Assembly (NCBI RefSeq): GCF_000213555.1
Contig: NZ_GL891981.1
Span: forward strand, 403,012 to 467,011
Source: Dysgonomonas gadei ATCC BAA-286
GTDB lineage: Bacteria; Bacteroidota; Bacteroidia; Bacteroidales; Dysgonomonadaceae
Direction of reading: 5' to 3'
Length of the DNA: 64,000 bases
In this document: positions 18,608 through 28,466 of the stretch, in pieces
How the letters are laid out: each line of letters starts with the position of its first letter
How positions within the stretch are numbered: the first letter of the stretch is position 1
Translations under genes and position numbers: made by a program
Notes under the pieces: model-generated
What the model was told of the DNA's origin: nothing
The model's input: the letters and a program-made list of their open reading frames with translations, nothing else
Databases searched by the model: none

Positions 18608-19771
18608 TTATTTCTTATTTTGTGCTTTGTTGTCAGAAAGACCGGCCATCTTGATGATTTCCTGAACTATTGGCTTTGCTTTATATTGTCTGTCAAACAG
18701 TAAAGGGTAGTCGGTACGGCCTCTCATAGGAAAATTGTTTTTCCATGAATCCTTGTCGGTTACACCCCACAAGGTGACACGGCTAACTTTCTCCTTATTA
18801 TCTAAAAACAGTTTGAAGAAATTTCCCATACGCTCTGTCCATGCGACTACAACCGAATCAGGAAGGTTAGTTGTATAAGGGTTCATTTCCTTATTATATG
18901 CTTCTATCTCAGAGATATTTGCTCCCGTATTGCGACGGGGTGATGGCAGGGAGCTAAGATCGAGTTCGGTAACCATAACTTTAACACCGGCAGATGTATA
19001 AGCATCTATAGCCGCCTGATATTCTTCCAGGCTGGGTCCATCCATACTAATATGACCTTGCATACCTATTGCATCTATTCGTATGCCTTTTTCTTTAAAT
19101 GATCTTACCAATCTGGCAATCGCTTCCCGTTTACCTTCATACCATTCGTTATAGTCGTTATAATATAGTTCCGCATCAGGATCAGCATCATGGGCATACT
19201 GGAAAACCAAAGGAATAAACTCTTCTCCCAGTATTTTATAAAATTTGCTTTCACGATATGATCCATCTTCCATGATCGCTTCATTGACAACGTCCCAACC
19301 TTTTATCTGCCCTTTGTAACGGGATACAACTGTTGTAATATGATTTTTCATTCGTTGCTTAAGAACTTCAGCCGACACGTCTTTTCCCTTATCGTCAGTA
19401 AAAAACCATGCCGGTGCCTGTGAATGCCATATCAGACAATGCCCGGTAATAAAAAGATTGTTCTGTTTTCCAAATTCTACAAATTTATCAGCATCCTCAA
19501 AGTAAAACTCACCTTCCTTTGGTTGTAGGTACATACTTTTCATGCAGTTTTCTGCTACGATCGCATCGAATTCGGTTTTTACGATATTTATTGCTGCAGT
19601 GTCTTTACCCTGGATTTGATCTAGATTAAGTGCAGTGCCGATATAGAACTTTCCATGCAGAGCCTCTTTTAGTGAGGGTTCATTTTTAACTTCTCCATTA
19701 TTTTTTGCATTACAAGCAAAGATTGGAAGTAGCAATAAAGAAATAAGACAGTAATAAATGTTTCGTTTCAT
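18608..19771 (-). CDS. GH10 endo-beta-1,4-xylanase lipoprotein
   Basis: This 387-residue protein has a lipobox ending at Cys20 (LLPIFAC), so it is a membrane-anchored lipoprotein. The GH10 TIM barrel fills about residues 35-375. Glu164 in GWDVVNEAIM is the acid/base and Glu269 in VMVTELDLSS the nucleophile. GHCLIWHSQAPAWF and VTLWGVTDKDSW are typical GH10 stretches. It cuts the xylan backbone by the retaining mechanism. It has no carbohydrate-binding insertion, unlike the large GH10 at 50696, and may act in the periplasm on imported oligosaccharides. It lies between the MFS transporter (24 bases upstream) and the cytosolic GH43 gene. Confidence 0.92.
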   Translation of the reverse strand: MKRNIYYCLISLLLLPIFACNAKNNGEVKNEPSLKEALHGKFYIGTALNLDQIQGKDTAAINIVKTEFDAIVAENCMKSMYLQPKEGEFYFEDADKFVEFGKQNNLFITGHCLIWHSQAPAWFFTDDKGKDVSAEVLKQRMKNHITTVVSRYKGQIKGWDVVNEAIMEDGSYRESKFYKILGEEFIPLVFQYAHDADPDAELYYNDYNEWYEGKREAIARLVRSFKEKGIRIDAIGMQGHISMDGPSLEEYQAAIDAYTSAGVKVMVTELDLSSLPSPRRNTGANISEIEAYNKEMNPYTTNLPDSVVVAWTERMGNFFKLFLDNKEKVSRVTLWGVTDKDSWKNNFPMRGRTDYPLLFDRQYKAKPIVQEIIKMAGLSDNKAQNKK

Positions 19772-19795
19772 ATTAAAATATTTTTAAGGTTATTA

Positions 19796-21208
19796 TTATT
19801 TCGAATGTCTTTCTTCAATCTCCATATTTATTCTATCTATTACATTATCTTCTAATTCATATTTGGAGATAATGAACATTGCCAGAAAAAGCAGGATGCA
19901 TGGAATAACTGCAACAAGCCATAAAATACCTTGTTCGGCAAAGGCTGATTGTGTTACCTGATTGTTTTTGTCGAATCCGACAAATGCGAGCACAAGACCG
20001 GGCACAACACCTCCTAAAGCCATACCTGCTTTATAGAAGATACCCGTCAAAGCATTGACTATACCCGAAATCCTTTTCCCTGTAGTGTGTTCTCCAAACG
20101 AGATCACTTCCGGAACGAGTGCCCACATATAACCGGTGGCAACGATTATACCTGTCGATTTGATAAATTGGGCGATAAAAACCAACCAGATTTGTATCTT
20201 AAGGGCAGGTATTACTGAAATGATATACAATAAAGCCATACCGATAATGGCAACTGAGAGGAAAACATAAAACATTCGCTTTTTTCCAATCGCACGCTTT
20301 ATTGCAGGTACCATCGGCATAAAGATAAATGCAGGTATGGAACCCAGAGCCATAAAGTATGGAAGCATATCGGGAGCCTGGACGTTATAGATCATATAGT
20401 AAGAGCCGGCCGAATTGCCGATTGCCATCATGGCAAATGCTGTGATGAAGAAAAAAGCAAGTATTCTGAGAGGGCGGTTACGTTTAAATTCAGTCCAAAG
20501 ATCGGAAACTTTTACATCTGAGGTTTCATTCTCTGCCATTACTACCCGTTCTTTAGTCTGATAAAAACAAAAAATCAGCAAGGCCAAACCAGTTAAAGCA
20601 TAAATTGTCATTGTAATAAACCATGCATTGCCTGATTCCGGAGAATTTATTTTTCCGTCAGGAGAGAAAATCTTTACAAGAATAGGAATGCCATAGCCTA
20701 CAGCCAGTCCACCCAGATTGGCCATAAACATACGTACCGAAGTAAGTTTGGTAATTTCATCGGTATCGCGAGTCAGGGACGCATTCAATGCCCCATAAGG
20801 GACATTTATGAGAGTATAAAGCATCGACAGTCCAACATAAGTGATGTAGGCATAAAGTAATGAACCGGAAAAACCGTTCCAGAAGCAAAGTATGGCAAAC
20901 CCTGTAAGGGGAATACCACCAAGCACCAGATAAGACCGATATTTGCCTGGTTTCGGATTATGTTTATCTACAAATGCGCCGACTATTGGGTCCCAGACTA
21001 CATCGACAATCCGGACGATAAGGAACATAACACCAGCTGCTGCGGCAGAAATGCCAAAAACATTCGTATAAAAAATGAGAAGGTACATAGATACCGTCTG
21101 ATAGATGAGGTTCTGCGCTAAATCGCCTGAGCCAAAACCAATGCGCTGTATTGCGGAAAGTTTATAAAATCCTTTTGATTCTGATGTACTCTGTGTTGTT
21201 GATTCCAT
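19796..21208 (-). CDS. MFS transporter, GPH glycoside:cation symporter family
   Basis: This 470-residue protein has about 12 predicted membrane helices. The N-terminal IGFGSGDLAQN, the FYTNVFGISAAAAGVMF stretch and VRIVDVVWDPIVGAFVD are hallmark motifs of the GPH family (MelB/XylP/YicJ type). It is an inner-membrane symporter that probably moves xylosides, arabinosides or short oligosaccharides into the cytoplasm, where the downstream GH43 without signal peptide can act. It is the first gene of the minus-strand block. A -7 box and the PUL direct-repeat operator lie just upstream. Substrate is inferred from context. Confidence 0.88.
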   Translation of the reverse strand: MESTTQSTSESKGFYKLSAIQRIGFGSGDLAQNLIYQTVSMYLLIFYTNVFGISAAAAGVMFLIVRIVDVVWDPIVGAFVDKHNPKPGKYRSYLVLGGIPLTGFAILCFWNGFSGSLLYAYITYVGLSMLYTLINVPYGALNASLTRDTDEITKLTSVRMFMANLGGLAVGYGIPILVKIFSPDGKINSPESGNAWFITMTIYALTGLALLIFCFYQTKERVVMAENETSDVKVSDLWTEFKRNRPLRILAFFFITAFAMMAIGNSAGSYYMIYNVQAPDMLPYFMALGSIPAFIFMPMVPAIKRAIGKKRMFYVFLSVAIIGMALLYIISVIPALKIQIWLVFIAQFIKSTGIIVATGYMWALVPEVISFGEHTTGKRISGIVNALTGIFYKAGMALGGVVPGLVLAFVGFDKNNQVTQSAFAEQGILWLVAVIPCILLFLAMFIISKYELEDNVIDRINMEIEERHSK

Positions 21209-21235
21209 TATATCGTGTGATTATACATAACGTCA

Positions 21236-21302
21236 CAAAAATAATTGCGTATGTTATTTTTTGTCATTCAATTTTAGACAATTAAAATCTAATTCTAGAC
21301 AA
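21236..21302 (-). promoter_or_regulatory. Promoter and direct-repeat operator of the minus-strand PUL block
   Basis: Read on the minus strand, TATTTTTG at 21243-21236 matches the Bacteroides -7 box TAnnTTTG. Upstream lie two direct copies of a 10-base motif, TTGTCTAGAA (21302-21293) and TTGTCTAAAA (21281-21272), exactly 21 bases apart. The proximal copy ends 28 bases before the -7 box. The same layout occurs before the GH31 and first SusC genes. It is likely the binding site for the AraC domain of the hybrid regulator. No good -33 box is seen, as expected for an activator-dependent promoter. Confidence 0.7.
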
Positions 21303-21494
21303 ATTCATCATTTGGCATAACCTATTATCAACTGCTGGAATGGACGGGAAAAAGGAGAGCATAAAAAGGGAGAACTACACGGATATTACTTCTATATGCG
21401 ATGGGCTGAATGATCATCGCATTCATTTATCTAAATTTATTGATTATCTACCTCAATAATAGTGTTAAATAAACACTTAATTTGATTTTTTTTA

Positions 21495-21502
21495 TAAATT
21501 TG
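21495..21502 (+). promoter_or_regulatory. Putative -7 box of the hybrid regulator gene
   Basis: TAAATTTG is a perfect TAnnTTTG match, 26 bases before the ATG of the hybrid two-component gene. A TTTG at 21481-21484 is too close to serve as a normal -33 box. The rest of 21303-21480, between the divergent genes, holds nothing else I can name. Confidence 0.45.
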
Positions 21503-21528
21503 CATTTATAACCTATTTCTGATCACTC

Positions 21529-24500
21529 ATGAAATGCAGAAGAATTAATTATTCAACTAATATCCTGAAGATATTAGTCCTGACGTTAATAATATTACCA
21601 ATCAGTGAGATATTTTCATCAAATGTGAAATTCTACTCCGTTAATACGATGTATGGGACATTGGAGAGAGAAGTATATTCAATATGCAAAGATGATAATG
21701 GCTTTATTTGGGCAGCCTCTAAAACAGGTATATTGAGAGTTTCCGAAAATGATTCCAGATTATACAATCTTCCTGTTACAATAAAAGATTTTTATTTCAT
21801 CCGGCTTATTTATAAAAACTCGAAGCTAATAGCTTTTACGAGTAATGGCCAAATTTTCATTTACAATGAACTATATGATCGCTTTGATTTATTTTTAGAT
21901 ATCAAGCAAGCCTTAAATGATGCTAACGCAAACATATTAGGACTTGTTGTTGATAAAAATGGAACTCTTTGGATAGGGACCACAAAAGGCTTATACAAAT
22001 ATTCCAATCAAGAATTAACACTTGCTTTCGACAGCAAAGCAGAAGTACAACAGGTCGATTTATACAAAGATCATAATCTAATACTTGCTACAATAAATGG
22101 TATAGGGATATTCAATACGCAGAGCCAAAAACTTGAATATATCTATAAGTACTCAGCCGTTAATGAAATTCAAGTATCAAGTTTCTTCTATGATACTGAA
22201 TTTAACCAAATCTGGATAGGGACTATTTCTAATGGACTCTTACTCTATTCTATCGAAGGAAAGAAGTTGACAGAAATTATAAAGGATGAGCTACCCAAAC
22301 AACCGATACTTGCAATAAGAAAGAAGCAAGAATCTTCAGTACTTATAGGTATAGATGGGCAAGGTATTTGTGAGGTTTCAAGGGATGGTACAAAAATCTT
22401 GAATATATACAAGGAGGATGTGAATGATCCGTTTTCACTTCAAGGGGATGGCGTTTATGATATTTTTTGTGATAAAGACGAAAGGGTGTGGATTGCAACG
22501 TTTACAGGTGGGCTTTCTTTTTTTAACCAGAAATTATCCGATATAAATATAATAAATCATCAAATCAACAATCCTAATTCTTTGGTAAATAATAATGTTA
22601 ATAAAGTCTTGGAAGACAAAAAGGGGGATATTTGGTTTGCGACGAACAATGGTTTAAGTCGTTGGAATGTAAAGTCAAATCATTGGTGCCGGTATATTCA
22701 CGATAAAAAGAATGCGGCCAAGGTTTTTTTGGCTTTATGTGAAGATGATGAAGGGAATATATGGGCAGGGACTTATTCCTCGGGTGTCTATGTAATAAAT
22801 GGAAATACAGGGAAAGAAATAAACCATTATTTTCACGATAGGGACAAAACAGGCTTCTCTGGTCAGTTTATATCCGATATATTCAAAGATATGGATGGGA
22901 ATATATGGATGGGAGGGACTCGTAATATAATTTGCCATCAAAAAAAGGAGAATAAGTTTCGAGTTTATGAATCACAACCTATTAATTCTTTTTCAGAACT
23001 TTCTTCAGATATAATATTGCTTGCTTGCACATATGGCTTGGTTTCATTGCAAAAAGATACAGGCAAATTCGAAGTCTTGATTAATAATTATCATCTGCAA
23101 GATATCATAGTTCTTGAAGATAATATTTGGATTACAACGTCAGGTGAAGGGCTGCTTTGCTATGATTATAAAAACAAGACGATTGAAAAATATTCAACTG
23201 AATCAGGTATTTTGTCTAATTATATAAATAGTATTACATATGTCAATGGTTATTTATGGCTTGGTACAGAGGCCGGGTTATGTCAATTTGATATAAATAA
23301 AAAGAAGGCATTTACTTCTCCCTCTTTATTGTCTCTTTCGAGAGTGTCATTTAATACAAATGCTCATTTTTCAATGAAGAATGGAAATATTATATGGGGT
23401 ACCAATAAAGGCGGTGTCATTACTAATCCATATATTCTTTATAAAAATGAAATTGAAGGTAAGATCTTTTTTCAAAACATAAGCATCTCGGGCCGTTCTA
23501 TCCGAGAATATGAGAACTTACTGAAAAAGATTCCTGTAAATGAACAGGCTAGTCTTGATTTGAATCATAAACAAAATAACTTCATTCTGGAGCTACTGCC
23601 TCTTGGCATGTATACTAAAGACATTAAGTTTTCTTGGAAGATGGAAGGTTTAGACTTAAAATGGAGTCATCCTTCTAATTTAAGACTAGTTACATATAAT
23701 AGCCTCCCTAGCGGGAATTACAAATTAAGTATAAGAATGTATGACAGTTCTCTATCAAAAATTATTGATGAACGTTCTCTTGATATTGAAGTTTTTCCTC
23801 CGTTTTGGGAAACATGGTGGTTTCGTCTTATCATCATAATGGTTATATCCGGTGTTATTGTTTATCTAATTAAGTCATATTCGAGCCATCTAAAACAAAA
23901 ACACATTAAAGATAAAATACAGTTCTTTACCAATATGGCGCATGATATACGTACATCTTTGACTCTGATCAGCGCTCCAATCGAACAGTTGAATAATGCC
24001 CGGGAATTGCCGGCAAATCTAAGATATTACTCTAATTTAGCCAGTGAACAATCTAATAGATTATCTTCTGTGGCCACCCAGCTACTCGATTTTGAAAAAG
24101 TAGATTTGGGGAAAGGACAGATATTTCTGGTTATGACAGATATCGTTAATCTATTATCCAGGCGAATCCTGATTTTTGAAGAAGCAAGTAAGAAAAAAAA
24201 TATTAAACTTAATTTTTCTTTCAATCAATCGACATATTTTACAGCGATTGATGAATTGAAGATTGAAAAAGTAGTGGATAATTTAATTTCAAATGCAATA
24301 AAGTATTCGCATCTGAATGGCAGAATAGATATTATGCTTGATTGTAACAAATGCTCCTGGTCTTTGGAAGTTAAAGATTACGGCTTAGGTATCAGTTCCA
24401 AAGCTCAGAAACTTTTATTCAGAGAATTCTACAGGGGGGATAATGTTGTAAACTCCAGGATGGTCGGATCGGGTATCGGATTATTATTGGTTAAAAGCTA

Positions 24501-25455
24501 TGTTGATCTACATAAAGGTCAGATCATTCTAAATAGTAAAGAAAATATAGGCTCCTCTTTTACAATAACTATTCCTTACAGAAGAGTTGAAATTGAAAAA
24601 ACAGTTTCTAACCATTTCATGCAGGAAGACAGATCGGAAAGTATTCTGCAACCTAAAATAGAAACAGAGCAATCCGTTTCAGAAGAAAAGGGATATGAGA
24701 GATCTAAGAAAATGCAAATATTAGTTGTTGAAGACAATAATGAATTGCAGGACTTTTTGAAGAACTCTTTGCAAGAGTTATATAATATATCTGTGGCTAA
24801 TGATGGAGAAGTAGCTTGGAATCTGATCAATAGAAAAATGCCGGATTTAATTATTTCAGATATTATGATGCCCAATATGGATGGGTTTGGATTGTGTCAA
24901 CTAATTAAATCAACTTTCCAAACTTCCCATATTCCGGTAATACTACTGACTGCATTATCTGATAAAACAAAACAATTAGAGGGGCTCGGTCTGGGTGCGG
25001 ATGATTACATAACAAAGCCTTTTGATATAACGGTTCTTACAAAACGGATAGAGTCTATTTTGAAAAATAGGGAAATTGTTAGGGAGAGAACCTTAAAAAT
25101 GATAAATGCGACAGGGGATAAGGAAAACGTTTTTGCAAACGAACTGAATGACCGCTTTATTAAAAAAGCTCTTGACATTGTGCGAAAAAATATTGATAAT
25201 AGTGAATTTGGTAAAGACGAATTTGCCTCAGCAATGAATGTCAGCCCTTCTTTGTTATATCAAAAAATGAAAAATCTTACAGGTCAATCCCCTATAGAAT
25301 TTATTAAGGCAATACGTTTCAATTATGCATCGGAGCTACTTCAATCAGGGAATTATAGTATAACCGAAGTCAGTGAGATGTGTGGTTTTTCGAGTGCCAA
25401 TTATTTCAGTACTGCTTTCAGGAAATATTTTGGTAAAGCTCCAACAGAATATTAA
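21529..25455 (+). CDS. Hybrid two-component system sensor/AraC regulator of the PUL
   Basis: This 1308-residue protein has the usual length of a hybrid two-component regulator. A signal/membrane segment at about residues 10-30 precedes a periplasmic sensor of repeated Reg_prop blades (WIGTTKGL, WAGTYSSGV, WLGTEAGL) to about 640 and a Y_Y_Y domain (about 690-755). A membrane helix follows at about 763-783. The cytoplasmic part has HisKA with His805 (FTNMAHDIRTSLT), HATPase_c (NLISNAIKYS, GSGIGLLLVKSY), a receiver with Asp1111 (IISDIMMPNMDG) and Lys in ITKPFD, and a C-terminal AraC HTH (about 1210-1305). Such proteins bind a released oligosaccharide in the periplasm and switch on their PUL. It is divergent from the MFS gene. 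The repeated TTRTYTAAAA sites in front of three blocks are its probable targets. Confidence 0.95.
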   Translation: MKCRRINYSTNILKILVLTLIILPISEIFSSNVKFYSVNTMYGTLEREVYSICKDDNGFIWAASKTGILRVSENDSRLYNLPVTIKDFYFIRLIYKNSKLIAFTSNGQIFIYNELYDRFDLFLDIKQALNDANANILGLVVDKNGTLWIGTTKGLYKYSNQELTLAFDSKAEVQQVDLYKDHNLILATINGIGIFNTQSQKLEYIYKYSAVNEIQVSSFFYDTEFNQIWIGTISNGLLLYSIEGKKLTEIIKDELPKQPILAIRKKQESSVLIGIDGQGICEVSRDGTKILNIYKEDVNDPFSLQGDGVYDIFCDKDERVWIATFTGGLSFFNQKLSDINIINHQINNPNSLVNNNVNKVLEDKKGDIWFATNNGLSRWNVKSNHWCRYIHDKKNAAKVFLALCEDDEGNIWAGTYSSGVYVINGNTGKEINHYFHDRDKTGFSGQFISDIFKDMDGNIWMGGTRNIICHQKKENKFRVYESQPINSFSELSSDIILLACTYGLVSLQKDTGKFEVLINNYHLQDIIVLEDNIWITTSGEGLLCYDYKNKTIEKYSTESGILSNYINSITYVNGYLWLGTEAGLCQFDINKKKAFTSPSLLSLSRVSFNTNAHFSMKNGNIIWGTNKGGVITNPYILYKNEIEGKIFFQNISISGRSIREYENLLKKIPVNEQASLDLNHKQNNFILELLPLGMYTKDIKFSWKMEGLDLKWSHPSNLRLVTYNSLPSGNYKLSIRMYDSSLSKIIDERSLDIEVFPPFWETWWFRLIIIMVISGVIVYLIKSYSSHLKQKHIKDKIQFFTNMAHDIRTSLTLISAPIEQLNNARELPANLRYYSNLASEQSNRLSSVATQLLDFEKVDLGKGQIFLVMTDIVNLLSRRILIFEEASKKKNIKLNFSFNQSTYFTAIDELKIEKVVDNLISNAIKYSHLNGRIDIMLDCNKCSWSLEVKDYGLGISSKAQKLLFREFYRGDNVVNSRMVGSGIGLLLVKSYVDLHKGQIILNSKENIGSSFTITIPYRRVEIEKTVSNHFMQEDRSESILQPKIETEQSVSEEKGYERSKKMQILVVEDNNELQDFLKNSLQELYNISVANDGEVAWNLINRKMPDLIISDIMMPNMDGFGLCQLIKSTFQTSHIPVILLTALSDKTKQLEGLGLGADDYITKPFDITVLTKRIESILKNREIVRERTLKMINATGDKENVFANELNDRFIKKALDIVRKNIDNSEFGKDEFASAMNVSPSLLYQKMKNLTGQSPIEFIKAIRFNYASELLQSGNYSITEVSEMCGFSSANYFSTAFRKYFGKAPTEY

Positions 25456-25860
25456 ATCAGATCGACCAGGGAAGAAGTTTTTATATTACTATTAATTATA
25501 TAGTCTGAAGATCTTCTGTTTTGAAAACAATGTAAGGTGTCATCCATTTCTTATTCCCTGATCGTTCATATAGATTCGATGAAGGAATCCCTTCTGATAA
25601 GAGCCTATTCGATATATTCAAACCTAAAATATACTATAGCTCATAGCCAATTATAAGATCATAACATGCACCGATACAGGTAATCGCCATGTCGAGTGAA
25701 GACATTAAGTGCAAAACAAACATTCCGATGGTAATATTGGATAATGTACCAGAAGATAACTTCTATTCCTCCAAAGCTAATAGATGAACTAAAAGATGTT
25801 TTATATCATTCCCCCAATCTTGAGATGACAGCAGTAACAAAATAGAGAGATTGGGTTTTT
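25456..25860 (+). other. Intergenic DNA with a decayed short coding remnant
   Basis: Between the regulator and the GH31 promoter there is no intact gene. A short frame at 25690-25788 (ATG, SSEDIKCKTNIPMVILDNVP, stop after 33 codons) is followed by a coding-like stretch in another frame (IPPKLIDELKDVLYHSPN, ending at 25843). Together they look like a frameshifted remnant of a small gene. I do not recognise the family. Confidence 0.3.
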
Positions 25861-25890
25861 TTGTTTAAAATAGGGGATATATATTATAAT

Positions 25891-25956
25891 CTGTCTAAAA
25901 TATAAGGTTTATTGTTTAAAAACGAAGAAGCTAAAGTGTATATATCAGTAATTTTG
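25891..25956 (+). promoter_or_regulatory. Promoter and direct-repeat operator of the GH31-GH95 block
   Basis: CTGTCTAAAA (25891-25900) and TTGTTTAAAA (25912-25921) form a direct repeat with 21-base period. They end 27 bases before TAATTTTG (25949-25956), a perfect TAnnTTTG -7 box. A further TTGTTTAAAA at 25861 lies 30 bases upstream, out of phase. The spacing matches the operators before the MFS and SusC genes, so this is a probable target of the hybrid regulator. The GH31 ATG follows 53 bases after the -7 box. Confidence 0.72.
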
Positions 25957-26009
25957 TATTACCAACCACTAAAATTAACATATTTAATTAACCTCAAAAT
26001 ATCTTAATT

Positions 26010-28463
26010 ATGAAAAGCCGCTTAACAGTAAAGTTTCTATTGTTGTTCTTTTTGCTGATAGAAAGCTTATCAATAATAGGGCAAAACTTTCAGAAGACAG
26101 CTAACGGCATCAAAACCGGTACTGATTCTATAGATATAGAATTACAATTCTACAATCCGTCAACCATTAGAGTAATCAAATCTACCAACGGTTGGAAATA
26201 TACAAAAGAAAGCCTTTCTGTTGTAGCGACACCACAAAACACAGTCTTTACTGCAACACAAAAGGGTGATTTTGTAACACTAAAAAGCAGCAAATTACTT
26301 GTTAATGTAAATCTGAAAACAGGATTAATTACCTTTCACAATATCAATAATAAAGTCTTATTAAAAGAGAAGAGCGCTCCTGTATTCTCCGAATTTAATG
26401 ATGCAGGTACTAAGACATTCAAAGTATACCAGCCATACCTCCTCGATAAAGATGAATCTATATATGGTTTGGGACAATTGCAAAATGGAAAAATGGTACA
26501 ACGTAACCAAACCAAATACTTGATCCAAGGCAATGTTGAGAATGTTGTTTCATTTTTCCAATCAGATAAAGGTTATGGCGTATTTTGGGATAATTATTCT
26601 CCAACTACTTTCAAAGACGATCAGGCTGAAACCTCATTTACATCCGAAGTCGGTGATTGTGTCGATTATTATTTCATGCAAGGGAGCAATTCTGATGGGG
26701 TTATAGCTCAAATGAGAAACCTTACAGGGCAAGTACCTATGTTTCCCTTATGGACTTATGGTTATTGGCAAAGTAAAGAACGCTATAAAAGTCAAGAGGA
26801 AATTACAGGTGTAGTAAGGAAATACAGAGAAATAGGTGTTCCTATCGACGGAATTATTCAGGATTGGCAATACTGGGGACATAATTACTTGTGGAATGCA
26901 ATGGATTTTAAAAATCCCGATTTTAATAATCCTCAAAAGATGGTTGACGATATACATTCCATGAATGCCCATATGATTATTTCTATCTGGTCGTCATTTG
27001 GTCCGGCAACAAAGCCTTATAGGGAGCTGGATAAGAACGGAATGTTATTCAATTTTTCCACATGGCCTCAGTCTGGTATAGATTCTTGGCCACCGGATAG
27101 AGACTACCCCTCAGGCGTACGCGTATACGATGCATATAACCCCAAAGCCCGCGACATTTACTGGAAATATCTAAGTGAAGGCATATTAAAATACGGAATG
27201 GACGGGTGGTGGATGGATTCTACCGAGCCTGATCATTTAGATTGGAAGCCGGAGGATATGAATACGAAAACATACTTAGGCTCTTTCCGAAAGGTAAGGA
27301 ATGCTTTTCCTTTAATGACAGTAGGCGGGGTGTACGAACATCAGCGTGCCGAAAATTCGGATAAACGTGTATTTATTCTAACCCGTTCCGGATTTGCCGG
27401 GCAGCAACGTTACGGAGCAAATGTCTGGTCGGGTGATGTCGGCTCTTCGTGGGAATCGTTGCGTAATCAGATACCTGCCGGACTCAACTTCTCCATTTGT
27501 GGTTTACCCCATTGGAACAGTGATATAGGAGGCTTTTTTGCAGGACAATATAATAAGAACTGGAATGATGGTAGCGCGACTAAGAATCCTCTCTACCAAG
27601 AACTTTATGTGCGTTGGCTGCAATTTGGAGCTTTTAATCCAATGATGCGTTCACACGGGACAGATACGCCCAGAGAGATATATCATTTTGGCAAAAAAGG
27701 AGAACCGATATATGATGCTATCGAAAAAACAATCAATTTACGATATTCTTTATTACCTTATATTTATTCAACATCATGGGAAGTTACCAGTAAACAGTCG
27801 AGCTTCATGCGCGCCTTGGTTATGGATTTCCCAAAAGATAAAAAAGCCTTGAACTTGAATGATGAATTCATGTTTGGTAAAGCGTTTTTAGTAGCTCCTA
27901 TCGTCAATGCCCAATATACTCCCGAAAAAGTGGTAAAAGTAAATGAAGAAGATGGATGGAATCGTACAGAATCAAAAAGTGCTAGTGGAAATCTGAATGT
28001 AAATTTTAATGAGAAAAAGGCTACAGATGTATATCTACCGGAAGGTACTGTCTGGTATGATTTCTGGACAAATCGAAAATACAATGGTGGACAGCAGATA
28101 ACTTTAGAAACTACAATTGACATGATACCATTGTTTGTCAAAGCGGGTAGTATAATCCCGATTGGGCCAAAGGTGCAATATGCTACCGAAAAAAAATGGG
28201 ATAATCTGGAACTTAGGGTTTATACAGGAGCAAATGGTTCTTTCACACTATATGAGGATGAGTTTGACAACTACAATTATGAAAAGGGTGAATATACAGA
28301 AATACCTGTTACATGGAATAATTCTGCTCACAAATTAACCATTGGAGAAAGAAAAGGTTCGTATAAAGGTATGTTATCGAATAGAAAATTCACTGTAATA
28401 CTTCAGGATGGAACGAAAAAAGAAGTAGAATATAATGGAAACAAATTAGAGCTAAAATTATAA
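26010..28463 (+). CDS. GH31 alpha-xylosidase/alpha-glucosidase
   Basis: This protein has 817 residues with a signal peptide to about residue 24 (SLSIIGQ). The order is an N-terminal beta-sandwich (about 30-240), the GH31 TIM barrel (about 245-600), and C-terminal beta domains including a DUF5110-like end (FTLYEDEFDNYNY). Asp403 in GWWMDSTEPDH is the retaining nucleophile and Asp476 in NVWSGDVGSSW the probable acid/base. In a xylan locus it may remove alpha-linked xylose or glucose caps from side chains; related large xylan PULs also carry a GH31. It is the first gene after the 25891 operator and is followed by a GH43 gene after only 3 bases. Sugar specificity is not readable from sequence. 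Confidence 0.9.
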   Translation: MKSRLTVKFLLLFFLLIESLSIIGQNFQKTANGIKTGTDSIDIELQFYNPSTIRVIKSTNGWKYTKESLSVVATPQNTVFTATQKGDFVTLKSSKLLVNVNLKTGLITFHNINNKVLLKEKSAPVFSEFNDAGTKTFKVYQPYLLDKDESIYGLGQLQNGKMVQRNQTKYLIQGNVENVVSFFQSDKGYGVFWDNYSPTTFKDDQAETSFTSEVGDCVDYYFMQGSNSDGVIAQMRNLTGQVPMFPLWTYGYWQSKERYKSQEEITGVVRKYREIGVPIDGIIQDWQYWGHNYLWNAMDFKNPDFNNPQKMVDDIHSMNAHMIISIWSSFGPATKPYRELDKNGMLFNFSTWPQSGIDSWPPDRDYPSGVRVYDAYNPKARDIYWKYLSEGILKYGMDGWWMDSTEPDHLDWKPEDMNTKTYLGSFRKVRNAFPLMTVGGVYEHQRAENSDKRVFILTRSGFAGQQRYGANVWSGDVGSSWESLRNQIPAGLNFSICGLPHWNSDIGGFFAGQYNKNWNDGSATKNPLYQELYVRWLQFGAFNPMMRSHGTDTPREIYHFGKKGEPIYDAIEKTINLRYSLLPYIYSTSWEVTSKQSSFMRALVMDFPKDKKALNLNDEFMFGKAFLVAPIVNAQYTPEKVVKVNEEDGWNRTESKSASGNLNVNFNEKKATDVYLPEGTVWYDFWTNRKYNGGQQITLETTIDMIPLFVKAGSIIPIGPKVQYATEKKWDNLELRVYTGANGSFTLYEDEFDNYNYEKGEYTEIPVTWNNSAHKLTIGERKGSYKGMLSNRKFTVILQDGTKKEVEYNGNKLELKL

Positions 28464-28466
28464 TAT

